DNA of 64,000 nucleotides from assembly GCA_963978895.1 (NCBI GenBank), contig OZ022242.1:7125498-7189497 (forward strand). Reading direction: 5' to 3'. The notes beneath the pieces were generated by a model. That model was not told the DNA's origin, ran no database searches, and saw only the letters and a program-made list of their open reading frames with translations. This document shows, one piece after another, positions 34,370-46,544 of the stretch. Numbering within the stretch: position 1 is the first letter of the stretch; every line of letters starts with the position of its first letter. The DNA comes from Erpobdella octoculata (taxonomy: Eukaryota; Annelida; Clitellata; Hirudinida; Erpobdellidae). The position numbers and the translations under genes were made by a program.

Positions 34370-37300
34370 ACTAAGAACGATATACTAGGAGATTACTTAT
34401 TGTTTAATATACATTTAATTAATTGATTAAAACCACGGGACCTCATTGAAATTAACGGCGAGTGGGTTAGATACAGCGATGTTCAATGAGGTCCCGTGAA
34501 GTCAGATGAGGTTTGGTGATGGTGAGGTCTTTCGACGAACCACATATAGTTTAATTATTGATTGAGATTATAAATCGTTTCTTGCAGGTTAGTAGAGCGC
34601 TTTCGTTGTTTTGGCAGAGTTACCAGAACGTGGAGGTGTTGGGTGTTATGGTTGCACCTTCTGCCGTTAAAAATCCACATAGTTCTACGACGACTCTGTA
34701 AGATGGCGAGTAAGAGCCGCCATTGCCAAAGCTCAAACCAGTTGCAGGTAGTCCCTGTCAAGAGTGGAATGGTTGTCATCGTTGCACACTGGAGACCAGA
34801 GATCCATCGAGGCTCAGTCCATCATCATCATCAAAACACGAAAGCGCTCTACAATTCGAAATACGAAAATAGGGCGATATACTATACTGAGAGATTACCT
34901 ATTATTTAACATACATTTAATTATTTGGTTACGTCGAAATACCTCACTTGACCGCGCTAAAATCACCGAAATCGGCCGGATCTCACCGGCATTCACCGCG
35001 TCTCGCCAGACCGTACTAGATTTGACCGGGTCGCATCCGATTTTGCCTGACGTTACCAGAACATACCGACGAACTTTACCGTGCCTCATCAGACCTCACC
35101 GGACCTCATTGAAATTAACGGTGAATGGGTTAGATACGATGATGTCCAATGAGGTCCCGTGAAGTCAGATGAGGTTTGGTGATGGTGAGGTCTTTCGACG
35201 AACCACATATAGTTTAATTATTGATTGAGATTATAAATCGTTTCTTGCAGGTTAGTAGAGCGCTTTCGTTGTTTTGGCAGAGTTACCAGAACGTGGAGGT
35301 GTTGGGTGTTATGGTTGCACCTTCTGCCGTTAAAAATCCACATAGTTCTACGACGACTCTGTAAGATGGCGAGTAAGAGCCGCCATTGCCAAAGCTCAAA
35401 CCAGTTGCAGGTTGTCCCTGTCAAAAGTGGAATGGTTGTCATCGTTGCACACTGGAGACCAGAGATCCATCGAGGCTCAGCCCATCATCATCATCAAAAC
35501 ACGAAAGCGCTCTACAATTCGAAATACGAAAATAGGGCGATATACTATACTGAGAGATTACCTATTATTTAACATACATTTAATTATTTGGTTATGTCGA
35601 AATACCTCACTTGACCGCGCTAAAATCGCCGAAATCGGCCGGATCTCACCGGCATTCACCGCGTCTCGCCAGACCGTACTAGATTTCACCGGGTCGCATC
35701 CGATTTTCCCTGACGTTACCAGAACATACCGACGAACTTTACCGTGTCTCATCAGACCTCACCGGACCTCATTGAAATTAACGGTGAATGGGTTAGATAC
35801 GATGATGTCCAATGAGGTCCCGTGAAGTCAGATGAGGTTTGCTGATGGTGAGGTCTTTCGACGAACCACATATAGTTTAATTATTGATTGAGATTATAAA
35901 TCGTTTCTTGCAGGTTAGTAGAGCGCTTTCGTTGTTTTGGCAGAGTTACCAGAACGTGGAGGTGTTGGGTGTTATGGTTGCACCTTCTGCCGTTAAAAAT
36001 CCACATAGTTCTACGACGACTCTGTAAGATGGCGAGTAAGAGCCGCCATTGCCAAAGCTCAAACCAGTTGCAGGTAGTCCCTGTCAAGAGTGGAATGGTT
36101 GTCATCGTTGCACACTGGAGACCAGAGATCCATCGAGGCTCAGTCCATCATCATCATCAAAACACGAAAGCGCTCTACAATTCGAAATACGAAAATAGGG
36201 CGATATACTATACTGAGAGATTACCTATTATTTAACATACATTTAATTATTTGGTTACGTCGAAATACCTCACTTGACCGCGCTAAAATCACCGAAATCG
36301 GTCGGATCTCACCGGCATTCACCGCGTCTCGCCAGACCGTACTAGATTTGACCGGGTCGCATCCGATTTTGCCTGACGTTACCAGAACATACCGACGAAT
36401 TTTACAGTCCCTCATCAGACCTCACCGGACCTCATTGAAATTAACGGTGAGTGGGTTATATACGATGATGTCCAATGAGGTCCCGTGAAGTCAGATGAGG
36501 TTTGGTGATGGTGAGGTCTTTCGACGAACCACATATAGTTTAATTATTGATTGAGATTATAAATCGTTTCTTGCAGGTTAGTAGAGCGCTTTCGTTGTTT
36601 TGGCAGAGTTACCAGAACGTGGAGGTGTTGGGTGTTATGGTTGCACCTTCTGCCGTTAAAAATCCACATAGTTCTACGACGACTCTGTAAGATGGCGAGT
36701 AAGAGCCGCCATTGCCAAAGCTCAAACCAGTTGCAGGTAGTCCCTGTCAAGAGTGGAATGGTTGTCATCGTTGCACACTGGAGACCAGAGATCCATCGAG
36801 GCTCAGCCCATCATCATCATCAAAACACGAAAGCGCTCTACAATTCGAAATACGAAAATAGGGCGATATACTATACTGAGAGATTACCTATTATTTAACA
36901 TACATTTAATTATTTGGTTACGTCGAAATACCTCACTTGACCGCGCTAAAATCGCCGAAATCGGCCGGATCTCACCGGCATTCACCGCGTCTCGCCAGAC
37001 CGTACTAGATTTCACCGGGTCGCATCCGATTTTCCCTGACGTTACCAGAACATACCGACGAACTTTACCGTGCCTCATCAGACCTCACCGGACCTCATTG
37101 AAATTAACGGTGAATGGGTTAGATACGATGATGTCCAATGAGGTCCCGTGAAGTCAGATAAGGTTTGCTGATGGTGAGGTCTTTCGACGAACCACATATA
37201 GTTTAATTATTGATTGAGATTATAAATCGTTTCTTGCAGGTTAGTAGAGCGCTTTCGTTGTTTTGGCAGAGTTACCAGAACGTGGAGGTGTTGGGTGTTA

Positions 37301-38390
37301 TGGTTGCACCTTCTGCCGTTAAAAATCCACATAGTTCTACGACGACTCTGTAAGATGGCGAGTAAGAGCCGCCATTGCCAAAGCTCAAACCAGTTGCAGG
37401 TTGTCCCTGTCAAGAGTGGAATGGTTGTCATCGTTGCACACTGGAGACCAGAGATCCATCGAGGCTCAGCCCATCATCATCATCAAAACACGAAAGCGCT
37501 CTACAATTCGAAATACGAAAATAGGGCGATATACTATACTGAGAGATTACCTATTATTTAACATACATTTAATTATTTGGTTACGTCGAAATACCTCACT
37601 TGACCGCGCTAAAATCGCCGAAATCGGCCGGATCTCACCGGCATTCACCGCGTCTCGCCAGACCGTACTAGATTTCACCGGGTCGCATCCGATTTTTCCT
37701 GACGTTACCAGAACATACCGACGAACTTTACCGTGCCTCATCAGACCTCACCGGACCTCATTGAAATTAACGGTGAATGGGTTAGATACGATGATGTCCA
37801 ATGAGGTCCCGTGAAGTCAGATGAGGTTTGGTGATGGTGAGGTCTTTCGACGAACCACATATAGTTTAATTATTGATTGAGATTATAAATCGTTTCTTGC
37901 AGGTTAGTAGAGCGCTTTCGTTGTTTTGGCAGAGTTACCAGAACGTGGAGGTGTTGGGTGTTATGGTTGCACCTTCTGCCGTTAAAAATCCACATAGTTC
38001 TACGACGACTCTGTAAGATGGCGAGTAAGAGCCGCCATTGCCAAAGCTCAAACCAGTTGCAGGTAGTCCCTGTCAAGAGTGGAATGGTTGTCATCGTTGC
38101 ACACTGGAGACCAGAGATCCATCGAGGCTCAGTCCATCATCATCATCAAAACACGAAAGCGCTCTACAATTCGAAATACGAAAATAGGGCGATATACTAT
38201 ACTGAGAGATTACCTATTATTTAACATACATTTAATTATTTGGTTATGTCGAAATACCTCACTTGACCGCGCTAAAATCGCCGAAATCGGCCGGATCTCA
38301 CCGGCATTCACCGCGTCTCGCCAGACCGCACTAGATTTGACCGGGTCGCATCCGATTTTGTCAGACGAACTCATTGGTCAGATGAAATAA
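34370..38390 (+). repeat. 663-bp satellite array, six near-identical units
   Basis: Equivalent positions recur every 663 bp (for example 34555, 35218, 35881, 36544, 37207, 37870). The first unit is preceded by a diverged truncated copy (from about 34376), and the last breaks off at about 38373 in TTTTGTCAGACGAACTC. Each unit has an AT-rich half and a CCG-rich half made of short degenerate words like CCTCACCGGA. An inner inverted repeat pairs GTAGAGCGCTTTCGT with ACGAAAGCGCTCTAC. Units carry diagnostic variants (GTAGTCC/GTTGTCC, CAGTCC/CAGCCC, TTTGGTGATG/TTTGCTGATG). Confidence 0.97.
34434..34498. repeat. Perfect 17-bp inverted repeat at the array border
   Basis: CACGGGACCTCATTGAA and TTCAATGAGGTCCCGTG are exact reverse complements. 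The later units keep the right arm but have CACCGGACCTCATTGAA on the left, so pairing is weaker there. Confidence 0.85.
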
Positions 38391-38560
38391 CGTATTTTTG
38401 TTTTTCTTGATTTAACTTAAATTTATTTTAACTATTGTCACGTCGTCATTGTTATCGCGTTTCACAATCATTTAAATTTTTTTTTAAAATTTTATTTTGC
38501 TGCCGAGGTGCTTAGAAACAGCTGTTTTTAAAACCCATTCAAATTAAACTTAAATCTAAC
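38391..38560. other. Spacer between satellite and hAT element
   Basis: Short AT-rich sequence; nothing recognised. Confidence 0.5.
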
Positions 38561-39373
38561 CAGAGGCGTGGATTGGGAGGGGCTGAGGAGGAATATGGCC
38601 CCCTCAAGATTTTTCCACCAAATAAGAGAAATATTTTTTCTAGCTCACCCATGATTGAGTATTTAGATTAGTTGATAAAAGCAGTATTTACAGAGGCGCA
38701 AGATCTGTTTGCCATAGGCGCTATTTACCCTAGATACGCCACTAGTTCGATTGGATGGACCGAAGGCACTAAAAAAAATTATTGGCAGGAATATAACTAG
38801 GTAGATATAATTCCAAAAGTATGATAAATACTATAGAACTCGTATGAACTTTAGCCTCATGTATCTGTCCTAGCTTGACGAACAATTAGCAGCATATTCT
38901 TAATAATTCTTATCCTACCCGGCTGCTTGAGCTTTCTTACCAAGATTTTTCCAATTCATTTTAAATTATTTTTTTTAGCTCACACACGATTGAGTATTTT
39001 GATTAGTTGATGAAAACAGAATTTATAATACTTGGTAAATAATATTCAGTTATTTAAATATCTGCTATTATTTTCCAATATTTTAGTACCTTCAGTCTAT
39101 TTGATCTTGATGATTTAGAGGAAAATTTTGTAAAAATGAAAGAACGTCGATACCCTTTGTTACATTCATAATGATGTTTTATGTCTGCATTCAATATTAA
39201 ATAAAAGTTTATTTTTTTAAACTGTTTCTTAACTAACATGATATTCTACATGAAAATGCAACAATCAAAACATACAAGTGTATATTCGGATGGTCATTTT
39301 TGTTTGAAGATTCTCTGGGTTAAATCTGAAAAATCTTCGTCTCCCTCAACATTTTGCTGAATCCACGCCTCTG
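38561..39373. mobile_element. hAT-like MITE, family A, intact ends
   Basis: The terminal inverted repeat CAGAGGCGTGGATT/AATCCACGCCTCTG is perfect over 14 bp and flanked by a perfect 8-bp duplication AATCTAAC (38553-38560, 39374-39381). The 813-bp interior contains inner repeats (TAGCTCACCCATGATTGAGT and TAGCTCACACACGATTGAGT) and no transposase. It shares sequence, inverted, with 19010-19953. Confidence 0.93.
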
Positions 39374-39381
39374 AATCTAAC

Positions 39382-40080
39382 CAAACTTTTTGATATACAT
39401 ACAACTTTTCGGGTTTCCGGGACATGTTTTGATCTCAACCCCTAAAAGTTAAAGCACCTCTGCCTCTTCCAAAGTCCTACCTGCACCTCAACGTGGTGGA
39501 AGAGTGAACAGTAGACATGGGGGAAAATTTTTTCCATTCTCTGGCCAACGCAGGAGGCTGAAAGAAATTATATATTTAAAAATCTGCATCACCATTTAAC
39601 TAAATATTTAAGTGTGATAATTTGCAGGGCTGCTTTGAAACTCTTACGTAGCTGGAAATCAATAAAAGGGCACAAGACAATATGGAAGGCTGCCAACCAG
39701 GAAGCACTTCCAGAAACTCAAGATTGATCTTTTCTAACATTCTATCAGAGATGTCATCAGTCCGAAGTTTCTCAAATCAAATACGATTAACTCCACTGCA
39801 GCAGCCGCTCGTTCAATGCATCTACAAACAAAATTTTTCTAACTGTCAGAGAATTTCTAAAGTTTTATGTTTTTTCCGCATAATAAACTGCTCTTGGCGT
39901 CACCCAGTGCGGTCGACTCCCACCTTGTGATGCCACTGGTTGTTTTATTGCAATATTTAGGATTTTAATTCATTATACACGCCCTTCTCACTACCGCTAT
40001 TTCAACTGAAAATGATCTAAAATAACCTATTAAATATAGTTCAAATTAATTCCTTGTTATCATTTTTATGTACAAGTATG
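39382..40080. other. Gene-free stretch
   Basis: No supported gene. A fragment GGCGTCACCCAGTGCGGT near 39897 resembles GGTGTCA-CC-TGCGATGG pieces in the CBR1 3' flanks, which suggests a shared dispersed repeat. Confidence 0.4.
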
Positions 40081-40100
40081 ATAACCATATGTAACAGTCT

Positions 40101-40400
40101 ACTCTGTTAATTGTTGCTGCATTTTGATGAGACTTGTGCATATTTATTGTTTTTTATTTATCTATCCAAATATGTAAATTTGATTAATATGCCACAACTT
40201 TGAATTTTTTATGTAAAATGCGTGGAGAGTTAACATCTGATTTTGTCGAACAGTTTTTATTGAATTACTCTGTTATTTTTTGCGGAATTTTGATGAGACT
40301 TGTACATATCGATTTGTTTTTGATTTATCTATATAAATATGTAAATTTGATTAAGATGCCACTACTTTGAATTTTTTATCTGAAATGCAAGGTGTACTGA
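40101..40400 (+). repeat. Diverged tandem duplication of about 165 bp
   Basis: The stretch with GCATTTTGATGAGACTTGTG, AATATGTAAATTTGATTAA and ACTTTGAATTTTTTATG occurs twice, starting near 40101 and 40268. Confidence 0.85.
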
Positions 40401-40489
40401 AAGTCATCCATCCGCAAGACCCCTTCATATGGCCCCCTTTATATTTTGTATGCATACGCCAGTGACTGTCACTCTTGCTTATAGATTTT

Positions 40490-41092
40490 AACTTCTGTTA
40501 CTAAATCCTGCTACTTTCATCTTCGCCGTATTAAGCAGCTTCGTCCACTTCTGGATGATCCTTCGCTGCAACTTCTAGTCTCTTCTCTTGTCCTGTCTCG
40601 AATTGACTACTGCAATTCTCTATACTATGGTCTTCCTGACACTACCCTCTATCCTCTCTCTAAAGCCTTCAACTCGGCTGCTCGCTTAGTTTCTCGCACC
40701 TCCTACTCCTCTCACATCTCTCCATCTCTTGTTCTTCTCCATTGGCTTCCTCTCAGATATAGGGTGATTTTTAAAATCTGTTTAATAATGTACAAAATAA
40801 AAAATTGTCTTTCTCCTCTCTACTTAACTAATTTAATACATATCCCTCCTAAGTCTGGTCTTCGTTCTTCTTCTCGTAATCACTCTCGCATCTTCACTAT
40901 TAAGCATTCTTTTGCTAAACGCTCTTTCTCCTACTCTGGTCCCTATCTCTGGAACTCTCTTCCTTCTTCTCTTACTAACTCTACTTCTCTCACAGTTTTC
41001 CGTCGTGGACTTAAAACATATCTGTTTAATAAGTTCACGACCGAGCGCTATTGAACACTGCGGAAATAGCGCTATATAAATAGTTGATTGAT
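40490..41092 (+). mobile_element. LINE 3' end, reverse transcriptase C-terminal fragment, copy B
   Basis: Closely similar to the 9.8-10.6 kb fragment over its whole length and better preserved: it keeps YSGPYLWNSLPSSLTNSTS before FRRGLKTYLFNKF, the block deleted from the other copy. It ends with the probable 3' tail GCGCTATATAAATAG then TTGATTGATTG. It is 5' truncated. Confidence 0.88.
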
Positions 41093-41880
41093 TGAACATT
41101 TGTAACACCACGGTAGCAAATATATCGACAGAATGGCATGTTAAAGTTTGATTGTCTTGCAACACATGGCCTACAATACCTACGACTTCTTTGGATCATA
41201 AAAAAATATTTTTTCCCAGCTTCAGCTTTTTAGCATTTGCTCAAAGTTTTCGTGATAGATTTAGCGTAACGGTCTTGTGCAAAACATGGCAATCATTGGA
41301 ACCTAAAAAATATTTCGTTACAGACGATATTTGTGTGCCAATAATGGGGATTTTAGGCCTGTCAAAACGGAACGGGCCGCGAAAAATTGGTCCGTGCGTT
41401 AGGACAAGCAGTTGCTCAAAGGCTAAAAAAAATGCAAAACAACCCACTTTTTTCGCTTGTCTGCCAAAATCAAATTAGTTTAATGAACAGCGATGAGTCA
41501 CCACCAAAATAAAAAGTTTGACTACAATACAACTCAACAAGCAACAAATAAACGAAGATACAGTAAAAATGATGCCACGAAATCTTTTACATCATAGCTT
41601 ATCAATACATAATAACAAAAATACCACACGAGCATATATATATAATTATGCCATAGTTAGTTCAGACATGTCAAAGCAAGACCTGGACACCACAAGGCAC
41701 ATAATCAAGCGTAACAAAAGCATCTCAATAGAATGATGCAGTGATATATTCATCTAACAATATTTAAGCAACTCGAAATTTTTGAAAATTTCCTAAAATA
41801 CAAATATACCAACACCCAAAAACATATGCAGTAAAAAGCTTAAAAAAAATTGAAAACATACAAAGCAAAAAACAATTCCA
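41093..41880. other. Region downstream of RAB20
   Basis: Non-coding AT-rich sequence that should contain the RAB20 3' UTR on the minus strand. I saw no confident poly(A) signal. The ORFs here lack protein-like features. Confidence 0.4.
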
Positions 41881-41882
41881 GA

Positions 41883-43350
41883 TTAACAACTACACGATTT
41901 TTGTTTATCATTGGTATCTTGTTTTAAACAAATTGAATCTTCTATGCTATTTGATGCCATGAGGGGCAAACAGTTTTTGAAAAGCGCTTCGAAAACATCC
42001 TCGACATGATTGCCAGTAAAACTGGACGTTTCGAAATATAGGGACTCTTTGCTCCTATGCTTGTTCAATTCCTCTACCAGCTTCGTGCCTTCTTCTCTGT
42101 AGTAAGGCAATCTCGACTTGCTCTCCCCCTCCACAAGGTCAGATTTCATCCCGACGACGACGCATCTACAATTATCCATCGTATCTGCGAGAAGGGATGC
42201 AAATTCATTCCTGCAGAAATGGAGAAACAATTTTTTCTTCAAGGATATCTTCATATAAGAACTGGATCCACAACCTACCCTAGTAGGTCTAGACAATTCA
42301 GCCAATTACATCATAGTTACATCACGACTTATAAAAGTATGATATAATTACTGATGCTTTTGTTACATCAATCCATTCATAATCCTGATATAATAAGCAA
42401 TAAAACATTAGGCCTACTGGAGTAGGTTGTGGATCCAGTAGTTATATCAAGATACCCTCGGTTTAGTACAAATAATAACAAAGAAATCACCTTAGAGAAC
42501 GAAAGCTTTTTTCGTTTGTTAAATCGAATGCCATGATTACACCACCGGCACCTCTGCAGTAAAACTTACTCAGCCCTCTAAATCTTTCTTCACCAGATGT
42601 ATCCTGTAATAATTAAATGAATCTATATAGATGTTTTTGTAAGCATACCAGCATTGTAAGTTACACTCTGTGCTCTGCACAGGCATACTATCCATATAGA
42701 TTGATTGATTGATTGATTGACAGATTGACTGTCCTGCAAAAGAAGAAGATCAACCAGACAACCTTACTTAATTATAAATTAGCATCAATTTAAAACAAAG
42801 CCATGTGAATCATGTGATAAACACAAACATAATTCATTTTCACAAAACCGACCCATATCGCGATTTTACGTGAGTTCCAGGTTTTCAACAGAAACGATGC
42901 TCCAATTGTCTGCAAAAATAATTGACATAATTTACTAAATCTGACAATATGCCTGCTATGTTTACAGTATCTAACGACCAGAATAAGCCGAAAGTTCCAC
43001 ATCTAATAAGTCATCAAAGAAGTTTGCTAAAATACCAGATTAAAAGCTGTTAAATTTCTTATTAAACTTAAACTTTTATTGAATTCTTATAAGTTAACAC
43101 ATATAAATCAACAAACAATTCTAAGCATCTCACTCCAGAATTTTCAGTGAAGGAGCCAGTGATGTAGCGATTGACGAATGAAGTTTTCCCGACGGACATA
43201 TCACCGAGTAAGATAACTTTCAAATTTCTAAAAACAAAACAGCATGAACTCGTAGACGTTTATAAATTTTGATCAAACATACTCGTACTGACTTTATCAA
43301 CAATAAAAAAAAACATACATGGGATTGTTTGATTTCTGTTCTGTATCCAT
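41883..43350 (-). CDS. RAB20: RAB20-like small GTPase with atypical G motifs
   Basis: Five exons, 43319-43350, 43134-43227, 42853-42909, 42491-42603 and 41883-42210, join in phase to 207 residues. The P-loop is GDMSVGKTS (residues 19-27). TIGASFLLKTW follows at switch I, then WDTSGEERFRGL (61 on) and FYCRGAGGVIMAFDL, whose YCRGA is characteristic of RAB20. G4 reads VVVGMKSDL (Met120 where NKxD has Asn). G5 reads FETSSFTG rather than TSAK. The C-terminus CSC fits double geranylgeranylation (CxC). RAB20 acts in endosome and phagosome maturation. Ala-to-Ser in DTAG and Asn-to-Met in NKxD are unusual and may alter nucleotide binding. Confidence 0.92.
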
Positions 43351-46000
43351 GACAAATCAGATAACTAAAAAAAATTGTGAACAAAAATTGACTTTAATAA
43401 ATATGAAAATTTTTAAAAATTATAATATTAAGTGTTTATTAAAAGGTCAATTGAAGTAACTACAAGTGACGCATAGACTATAGGTATATTAAAAAACCAC
43501 TTATAAATGATAAGGAAATTTCTCTTCTTGTCTGTATATATATATAAAACCTGGCATTTAATTTTAAAATTAAAAAAAGCATGCAGTTTTTACAAATTTA
43601 TTATTTGCTATTTTTCATTTAAGTTATACAATGTACACATCAAATGTTAACTAATTCAATAGAAGAATATTTTTTAATTAATTTATATCACACAAAAACT
43701 TTGCAAACAGTACGGGAGAGTTGCCATGAATGGAACATTGCCTTAATTGGAACACGGTCATTACTCAGCAAAAAACAATACAATTTTTTTTTAATTTTGA
43801 TTGTCTTTAAGTATAAAACATGCCAGACATTCTTATTTACTTGTGTATTTTACAAATTGGCAAAATATCCAAGAAAATCTGTTTCGGCGACTAGTCATCT
43901 AATTAATTAATTGTGTTGGTTGTTTATTAAAAAAGCTAAATTTTGTTAAAAAAACAACAATCATATAGTTTATTTTGCCATAGCATTGGGTGTTTTGGTA
44001 AAACCAAATTTAACTTGAGTCAAATCTACATTATTCTTAGTTAAACCAACAAGATTTTCTTGTGTTCCAATTAAAGCAGCTCAGTGTTACAATCAAGGCA
44101 ACTGGTTACCTAGATCAGAACATTAGGGGGCGCAAATTTTCGTTATTTCTACTATTTACAATTTGAAAAATCAGGTTATTACAATTTTTTGTGTAACTAA
44201 CACATGTCTTAATATATACTCAACTTTAGACAAATAAAATACTGTAAACTTAAGTTTGAATAAAATCATTCCATTCAGTGCAACTCTCTCCTCACTTTAT
44301 AGGTCAAGGCTTTACATAGACCATCAACATTGCACTTGGCAAGTTAATTTAAGCATTGTAAACATTGGTTGCTAATAAAAAATGTACATTTAACATTCCA
44401 TGAAAAGCTGGAATTGATGCATGTGTACACTAACTGTTAAAAACCAAATAACAATTGGCCAGGCCAATACTTATGGGCAAAACATCAGTATTATCTTAAC
44501 ACTCCATGCTTTAATTTTTAGTCACTTGATTTAAAAAGTTACAGTTAAAATAAATATATCTGTTAATTTTAGTGCATGTGATATGAAAGCCTGTTGTAAA
44601 TATTATTTTAAAATGTTATTTAAAGTTTTTTTTTACTTAAGTTTTTTACTAAACAAAGTATTATAGCTCACATGATAATTCATAAAAATATGGTTATGAT
44701 TATTAAGATTAACAAATTTAAAATTTTTAATTAATTGGCATTGCTGTACTTTACTTTTTAGTCTTGTTCAATCATCCACTAACCTGATCAATCTATTAAT
44801 CAATAATTAATTAAACGAGGTGATAATAGCTGCATTAATTAGTTTAGTTAATTAAGTCAAAATATTCAGATCTTAATCAAGTTAAAACTTAATTACATTT
44901 CACATCTTTTCTACTTTAATTTTATTTTAATGACTTTGATGATAAATAACCAAATCTGTATCCAATATTAATAACCAAAATAAAGTAAAATATAAAGAAA
45001 ATATTTTTACTTACATAACAAATAGCTACACTTTTATACAATATTATTTACATATATACATACAACGTAGCGTCCAATGGAAATATTATATTAATTTTAA
45101 TTGCAATAAATAACCCGGATCGCCACAGAGACGATTAGGTAAGCAATAACAAATTGGCATACCGCGTATAATAAAAGTAAAATTCCAAAGCGTTCATTAT
45201 AGAAGGGTACTAGAAAATGTAGTTTGTATCAGGTCCACTGAACGCCTTTTTGTAAGTTTAAGTTTTATTGTCTATTTCTTACCAAATGTTTTATAATTGG
45301 TATACCACAAAGCCTATGCAACCAGGGACGTCGATCCACCAAGGCACTTTGGGTCCGGACCCCTCCAAAAATTAAGGTGGCGGGGCCTTTTATACATTGT
45401 CCTCCCAATGTTTAGACGGTGCAGACCGTTTAACAATGCAATTGTAACTGTTAACACAAGCAATGTACGTTATGGCGCCGCATGGAAGCAAAATCCGCAA
45501 TTGCGTGGCAAATATTTTTTTTTTAATATTTAAACAAAGATTTTCACAAATCAATATGAAGCAATATGTATATGAGCTATTAAATAATTTGTGATTGTTA
45601 TCACGCAACATCTTTTTCACTGTTGACACACCTGTGTGCCAACTTACTGACAGACTGGATACAAACTCGCCCAGTCTCAGGACCTACCTATTAATAGAAT
45701 AGAAGACAAATCAATATTTCTGTATGTCAACTTATCTTGACATTAACCAAATCTCTTTCAGTATTCAACTCCAGATGTTTAACAGAAATTCATACTAAAT
45801 CTTTGATCGAAGCTCAAACTATTTTTCAAAACATGATACTCGAACTTTTCAGAGCCGTGTGGAGCAGCTAGTACGACTTTTACTGATTTACCCAGATACA
45901 GCGTGTGTCTCTGTTCGGACGAGAAAATGTGATGGAGCTTTAAGGAATTTCACATCACCTGCCTATTACGAGATCAGTAATATAATCCGCTTAAAATAAA
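43351..46000. other. Large gene-free interval
   Basis: AT-rich sequence with a (TA)n near 43536-43551. The segment 45318-45420 (CAGGGACGTCGATCC and onwards) resembles a hAT end, but no partner end was found. No coding region, tRNA or rRNA was recognised. Confidence 0.5.
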
Positions 46001-46012
46001 TTTGCATATATC

Positions 46013-46307
46013 CAGAGTCGGATTAGGCCATTTTAGTGCTCAAGGCACAAACCCACATGGCTGCCCCCTAATGCCCGGGGCCCCTGATTTTTCACTGACC
46101 GTCACCGCTGGTAGGTTCAAAATTATGCAAAGAAAAAAGTTGTTAACAAATATATTTGTAGTTTGTAGGTACTACTATCACTCATATAAAACCTACACTA
46201 AAGTATTTCTGTATTGAAATTCAATTGTTTCTGGACTTAAATTTGTTCAAAAAACTTATTTCTTGAGAACTTGTGGTGCCCCCAAAGGCTTGGTTAATCC
46301 AGGCCTG
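46013..46307. mobile_element. Small hAT-like MITE, family C
   Basis: Ends CAGAGTCGGATTAGGCC and GGCTTGGTTAATCCAGGCCTG are imperfect inverted repeats (shared GGATTA core). Flanking octamers CATATATC (46005-46012) and TATATATC (46308-46315) differ at one base. The element is 295 bp and non-coding. Confidence 0.8.
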
Positions 46308-46544
46308 TATATATCTGATTTTGTATAAATCGATTCTAGCGTATAATGAAATCGTTTATATCGAAGTCGCGCAAGTCGCGCTTATAACGAAATCAGTTAT
46401 ACGAAAATTCGTTTTAAACGAAATAGGATAATTATAGTCCCTCTTACTACGAAATCGCTTATAATGTTTATTAAACGGTTAGAGCAAGTTCCGCCTAAAA
46501 CGAAATCAGATATATAGAAATCAGCACATAAAAAGTTTTGTTTA

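Noticed and set aside
34764..38390. Repeated 132-137-residue plus-strand and 74-residue minus-strand ORFs in every 663-bp unit, as a multigene family
   Set aside because: The units are nearly identical satellite DNA, so shared ORFs are expected. There is no start context, splice site or recognisable domain. The possibility is noted only because 663 is a multiple of three.
41152..41478. A 108-residue plus-strand ORF
   Set aside because: No domain features; flanking sequence looks like decayed dispersed repeat.
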